A model generated the notes under the pieces. It had not been told where the DNA came from and did not search any database. It saw nothing but the letters and a program-made list of their open reading frames with translations. Shown here one piece after another: positions 5,237-6,861 of a stretch of DNA of 6,861 nucleotides; positions within the stretch are counted from its first letter, which is position 1; each line of letters begins with the position of its first letter. Where the stretch lies: assembly GCA_028276215.1 (NCBI GenBank), contig JAPYWT010000134.1, forward strand, positions 1-6,861. Direction: 5' to 3'. This DNA comes from Thermoflexus sp. (GTDB taxonomy: Bacteria; Chloroflexota; Anaerolineae; B4-G1; DUEL01). Both the position numbers and the translations under genes were made by a program.

Positions 5237-6656
5237 GATTAAAGTAATTGTACGTCGCCGTCGCAATGCGCTGGACCAGGGGATTGGAGACGTCCCACTC
5301 CAGCCACTGGGGGCGGTAGAGATAGACCACCAGGATGAAGTCGCCGCCGGGGCTGAAGACAATGGCCGCATCGGCGTGAGTGTCGCCGATCCAGCCGTGC
5401 TTGCGGGCAAACTTCGTCCCCGGGGGCAACCCCGCCTCAATCATGCTATCCGTGTGGTCCTGGGACATGATGTCCAGCATCTGCTGGCACTCTTCGGGGG
5501 TGAACGCGCCCGGATAGGCCACCATCAGCGCCCCTCCACCCCGACTGCACTGGTAAATCATCTCCAACATCAGCCCGACCTCCCGCGCCGTCGTCTGCAT
5601 GTACGGGTCGGGGTTGGCATTCAGGTCGGTGCGGGAGTTGGCCGGGGTGACAATGGCCGGCGGGGGCGCGGTCTCATCGTACGGGGCCGCCATAAAGGTG
5701 TTGATGAGGCCCAGGTGGCGCATGGACGCCGTCAGGTTCTCCACGCCCTGGTAGGCGTCGCCGCCGCCGACAATGTCCCGCAGGAGCAGGTTGGCCGTGA
5801 AGTTGCCGCTCAGGGTCATCGTCTCCGTGAGCAACCGGGTCTGCTCGGGGTCCGGCGGCTCGTCCAGCGCCCGGTACGTCTCCATCATCACGGCAATCTT
5901 CAGCACGCTCATCCCGGCGTAGGCGACGTCCGGGTTGATCTCCAGTTCCTCGCCCGTCTGCAGGTCCTTGACGAAGATGCTGGGGACGCCGTCAAACCCC
6001 GCCAGGAGCGCCTTCAGCATCTCCTCCAGGTGGCGCATCTGGAGGGGCGGGGCCTCGCTCGTGCGGACCGCCAGTTCCACCTGACGGTTCACCGCCGACT
6101 TCAGCGCCGCCTCCACCAACTGGCGCGAGGCCTCCCGGTCCAGTTCGTAGCCCGCGCGGCCGGCGCGGAAGGTGAGGGCTTCCGGCAGAGGGACCGGCTC
6201 CTGGGGCGGGCGGTCGTACTGCTGGGCGACGCGCGCCAGGAAGGCGTCCAGCCGCTCCGATGAGTACCGGACGGCTGGCGCCACCTCCACCTGCGGCGAC
6301 GGGCGGCGCAGCAGGTACGCCAGGAAGCCGGAGAGGTTGTTCCGGCCCGTCCGGACGGCCTCCAGCGCGGCGCGCGTTGCCTCCCGGTCAAACTGGAAGG
6401 CCACGGCCTCCGGTGCCAGGATGACGGGCTGGCCCTGGTAGGAGAGTTGGACCGGCTGAGCGTAGGCCCCATCCAGGGCCGCCAGGACCTGCTCCACCGC
6501 CATCCCGGAGGCGTCCATTCCGGCGACGGAGACATTGGGGGGCAACACCCGCAGGTCGGCCCGGAAGCGCAGCCACTGCCAGCCCAGAGTGGCCAGCAGC
6601 ACCCCGATGACGATCACAATGATGAGAGACCAGTCCCGGCGTCGGTATCGTCGCAA
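5229..6656 (-). CDS. Membrane-anchored serine hydrolase, beta-lactamase class A-like fold
   Basis: The 475-residue protein begins with a basic stretch and a single hydrophobic helix (about residues 11-28) without a lipobox, so an N-terminal membrane anchor with the rest outside the membrane is likely. Residues about 35-200 resemble the YoaR/VanW-type putative peptidoglycan-binding region (PG_binding_4-like), with VSVAGMDASGM at 42-52 and a second similar unit near 161-190. The C-terminal catalytic domain (about 220-475) has the serine-hydrolase triad motifs SVLK (250-253; Ser250 nucleophile, Lys253 base), SGN (283-285) in place of SDN, and KHG (419-421) in place of KTG. I see no clear omega-loop ExxLN motif, so strong class A beta-lactamase activity is doubtful. 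Peptidoglycan or other acyl-ester/amide hydrolysis at the cell envelope is more likely. The start is TTG at 6656-6654, with GGAGG six bases upstream; no ATG occurs before residue 47. The stop codon lies within the heptad array. Confidence 0.9.
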   Translation of the reverse strand: MRRYRRRDWSLIIVIVIGVLLATLGWQWLRFRADLRVLPPNVSVAGMDASGMAVEQVLAALDGAYAQPVQLSYQGQPVILAPEAVAFQFDREATRAALEAVRTGRNNLSGFLAYLLRRPSPQVEVAPAVRYSSERLDAFLARVAQQYDRPPQEPVPLPEALTFRAGRAGYELDREASRQLVEAALKSAVNRQVELAVRTSEAPPLQMRHLEEMLKALLAGFDGVPSIFVKDLQTGEELEINPDVAYAGMSVLKIAVMMETYRALDEPPDPEQTRLLTETMTLSGNFTANLLLRDIVGGGDAYQGVENLTASMRHLGLINTFMAAPYDETAPPPAIVTPANSRTDLNANPDPYMQTTAREVGLMLEMIYQCSRGGGALMVAYPGAFTPEECQQMLDIMSQDHTDSMIEAGLPPGTKFARKHGWIGDTHADAAIVFSPGGDFILVVYLYRPQWLEWDVSNPLVQRIATATYNYFNPK

Positions 6657-6662
6657 CGGTTA

Positions 6663-6667
6663 CCTCC
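6663..6667 (-). promoter_or_regulatory. Ribosome-binding site supporting the TTG start of the serine hydrolase
   Basis: The minus strand reads CTGGAGGTAACCGTTG. GGAGG is followed by a 6-base spacer and TTG, and the translation then gives the basic, membrane-anchor-like N-terminus. This spacing and the lack of an earlier ATG make TTG the likely start. Confidence 0.75.
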
Positions 6668-6679
6668 AGAGTGCCCATC

Positions 6680-6701
6680 GCCCGGACGTAAACGTCCGGG
6701 C
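6680..6701 (-). repeat. Hairpin of the GAGCCCG family, copy 1 (inverted)
   Basis: CCCGGACGT (6681-6689) and ACGTCCGGG (6692-6700) are reverse complements, and G6680 pairs with C6701. Read on the minus strand, the element including three bases beyond the stem is the 24-base form GAGCCCG-GAC-GTTTAC-GTC-CGGGC. It shares the frame and the TTTA cap with the two copies at 6753-6818 but has a different stem core. It lies 13 bases upstream of the hydrolase ribosome-binding site, so it could affect translation. Confidence 0.7.
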
Positions 6702-6703
6702 TC

Positions 6704-6709
6704 ATCATA
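6704..6709 (-). promoter_or_regulatory. Weak -10-like hexamer upstream of the serine hydrolase
   Basis: TATGAT on the minus strand matches TATAAT at five of six positions. Transcription from it would start near 6697, at the outer end of the first hairpin, giving a leader of about 40 bases. The sequence 17 bases upstream (TAAAAA) is not a convincing -35, and no TG extension is present. Confidence 0.22.
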
Positions 6710-6710
6710 C

Positions 6711-6750
6711 GAAGCCCTTCGGGCTATTTTTAGCCCCCGAAGGGGGCTTC
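6711..6750. repeat. Compound hairpin of two related inverted repeats
   Basis: Two small hairpins lie side by side: AGCCC-TTC-GGGCT (6713-6725) and AGCCCCC-GAA-GGGGGCT (6732-6748), separated by ATTTTT. The outer sequences also pair with each other: GAAGCCC at 6711-6717 with GGGCTTC at 6744-6750, and TTCGGG at 6718-6723 with CCCGAA at 6736-6741. The whole 40 bases can therefore fold as one larger hairpin or two small ones. On the plus strand the first hairpin followed by ATTTTT looks like an intrinsic terminator, but no plus-strand gene precedes it. Confidence 0.6.
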
Positions 6751-6752
6751 GC

Positions 6753-6785
6753 AGATTGAGCCCGACGGTTTACCGTCGGGCAGGG
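6753..6785 (+). repeat. Hairpin of the GAGCCCG family, copy 2
   Basis: A 33-base unit AGATT-GAGCCCG...CGGGC-AGGG, in which CCCGACGGT (6761-6769) pairs with ACCGTCGGG (6772-6780) around a TT centre. It is directly repeated at 6787-6818 with only one base between the units. Confidence 0.75.
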
Positions 6786-6786
6786 A

Positions 6787-6818
6787 AGATTGAGCCCGAC
6801 GGTTACCGTCGGGCAGGG
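6787..6818 (+). repeat. Hairpin of the GAGCCCG family, copy 3
   Basis: Identical to copy 2 except that the central T-run is one base shorter (GGTTACC instead of GGTTTACC). The arms are CCCGACGGT (6795-6803) and ACCGTCGGG (6805-6813). The tail 6819-6861 is C-rich on the plus strand and shows no gene that can be supported. Confidence 0.75.
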
Positions 6819-6861
6819 CTGACCCCTCCTCATCCCCCCGGCCCCCTTCTCCTCCCCGAAA

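Noticed and set aside
4823..5242. Plus-strand frame ending in repeated SLLPTSY
   Set aside because: It is antisense to the four-helix-bundle gene and ends in translated heptad repeats, a known type of annotation artefact.
5376..6263. Plus-strand frame of 295 codons opposite the serine hydrolase
   Set aside because: It is a shadow frame of biased composition. The minus-strand gene has catalytic motifs, a membrane anchor and a ribosome-binding site.

Overview
The window looks like a stretch of a high-GC bacterial chromosome. Four genes can be supported, all on the minus strand. In transcription order (right to left) they are a membrane-anchored serine hydrolase of the beta-lactamase fold, a small four-helix-bundle protein (23S rRNA intervening-sequence protein family), a large HerA/FtsK-type ATPase with a long C-terminal extension, and the 5'-3' single-strand exonuclease RecJ. 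GC-rich genes with long antisense shadow frames, non-ATG starts and many small hairpin or tandem repeats between genes fit Chloroflexota (an Anaerolineae-like lineage). That assignment is an impression, not something the sequence proves.

Layout from left to right. Bases 1-119 are non-coding, with a perfect 10-bp hairpin around the recJ stop. recJ occupies 120-1823; I place its start at a GTG behind a GAGGAG site, 33 codons inside the longest open frame. Bases 1824-2213 form a 390-bp spacer. It holds a large palindromic array of 9-bp units (1844-1984), a promoter-like site abutting that array, a 13-bp hairpin with a T-rich tail (probable terminator of the ATPase gene), a 12-bp GC-rich hairpin, and a short direct repeat running into the ATPase stop codon. 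The ATPase gene is 2214-4709. The four-helix-bundle gene (4763-5125) lies between two arrays of the same 7-bp unit in opposite orientation: about 4.5 units on the left and 16 on the right. The right array forms part of the ribosome-binding region of this gene and the stop codon of the serine hydrolase gene (5229-6656, TTG start). Bases 6657-6861 form a structured leader with three copies of one hairpin family, whose stems differ by compensating changes, plus one compound hairpin.

The genes do not form an obvious pathway. RecJ and the ATPase are compatible with DNA metabolism, but a 390-bp spacer with a probable terminator and a separate promoter separates them. The serine hydrolase is a cell-envelope protein. 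The four-helix-bundle gene looks like an inserted cassette. The most unusual content is the repeat biology: two unrelated families of short-period repeats, each arranged as an inverted pair, one around a small gene and the other with no gene, together with covarying hairpins at the right end.
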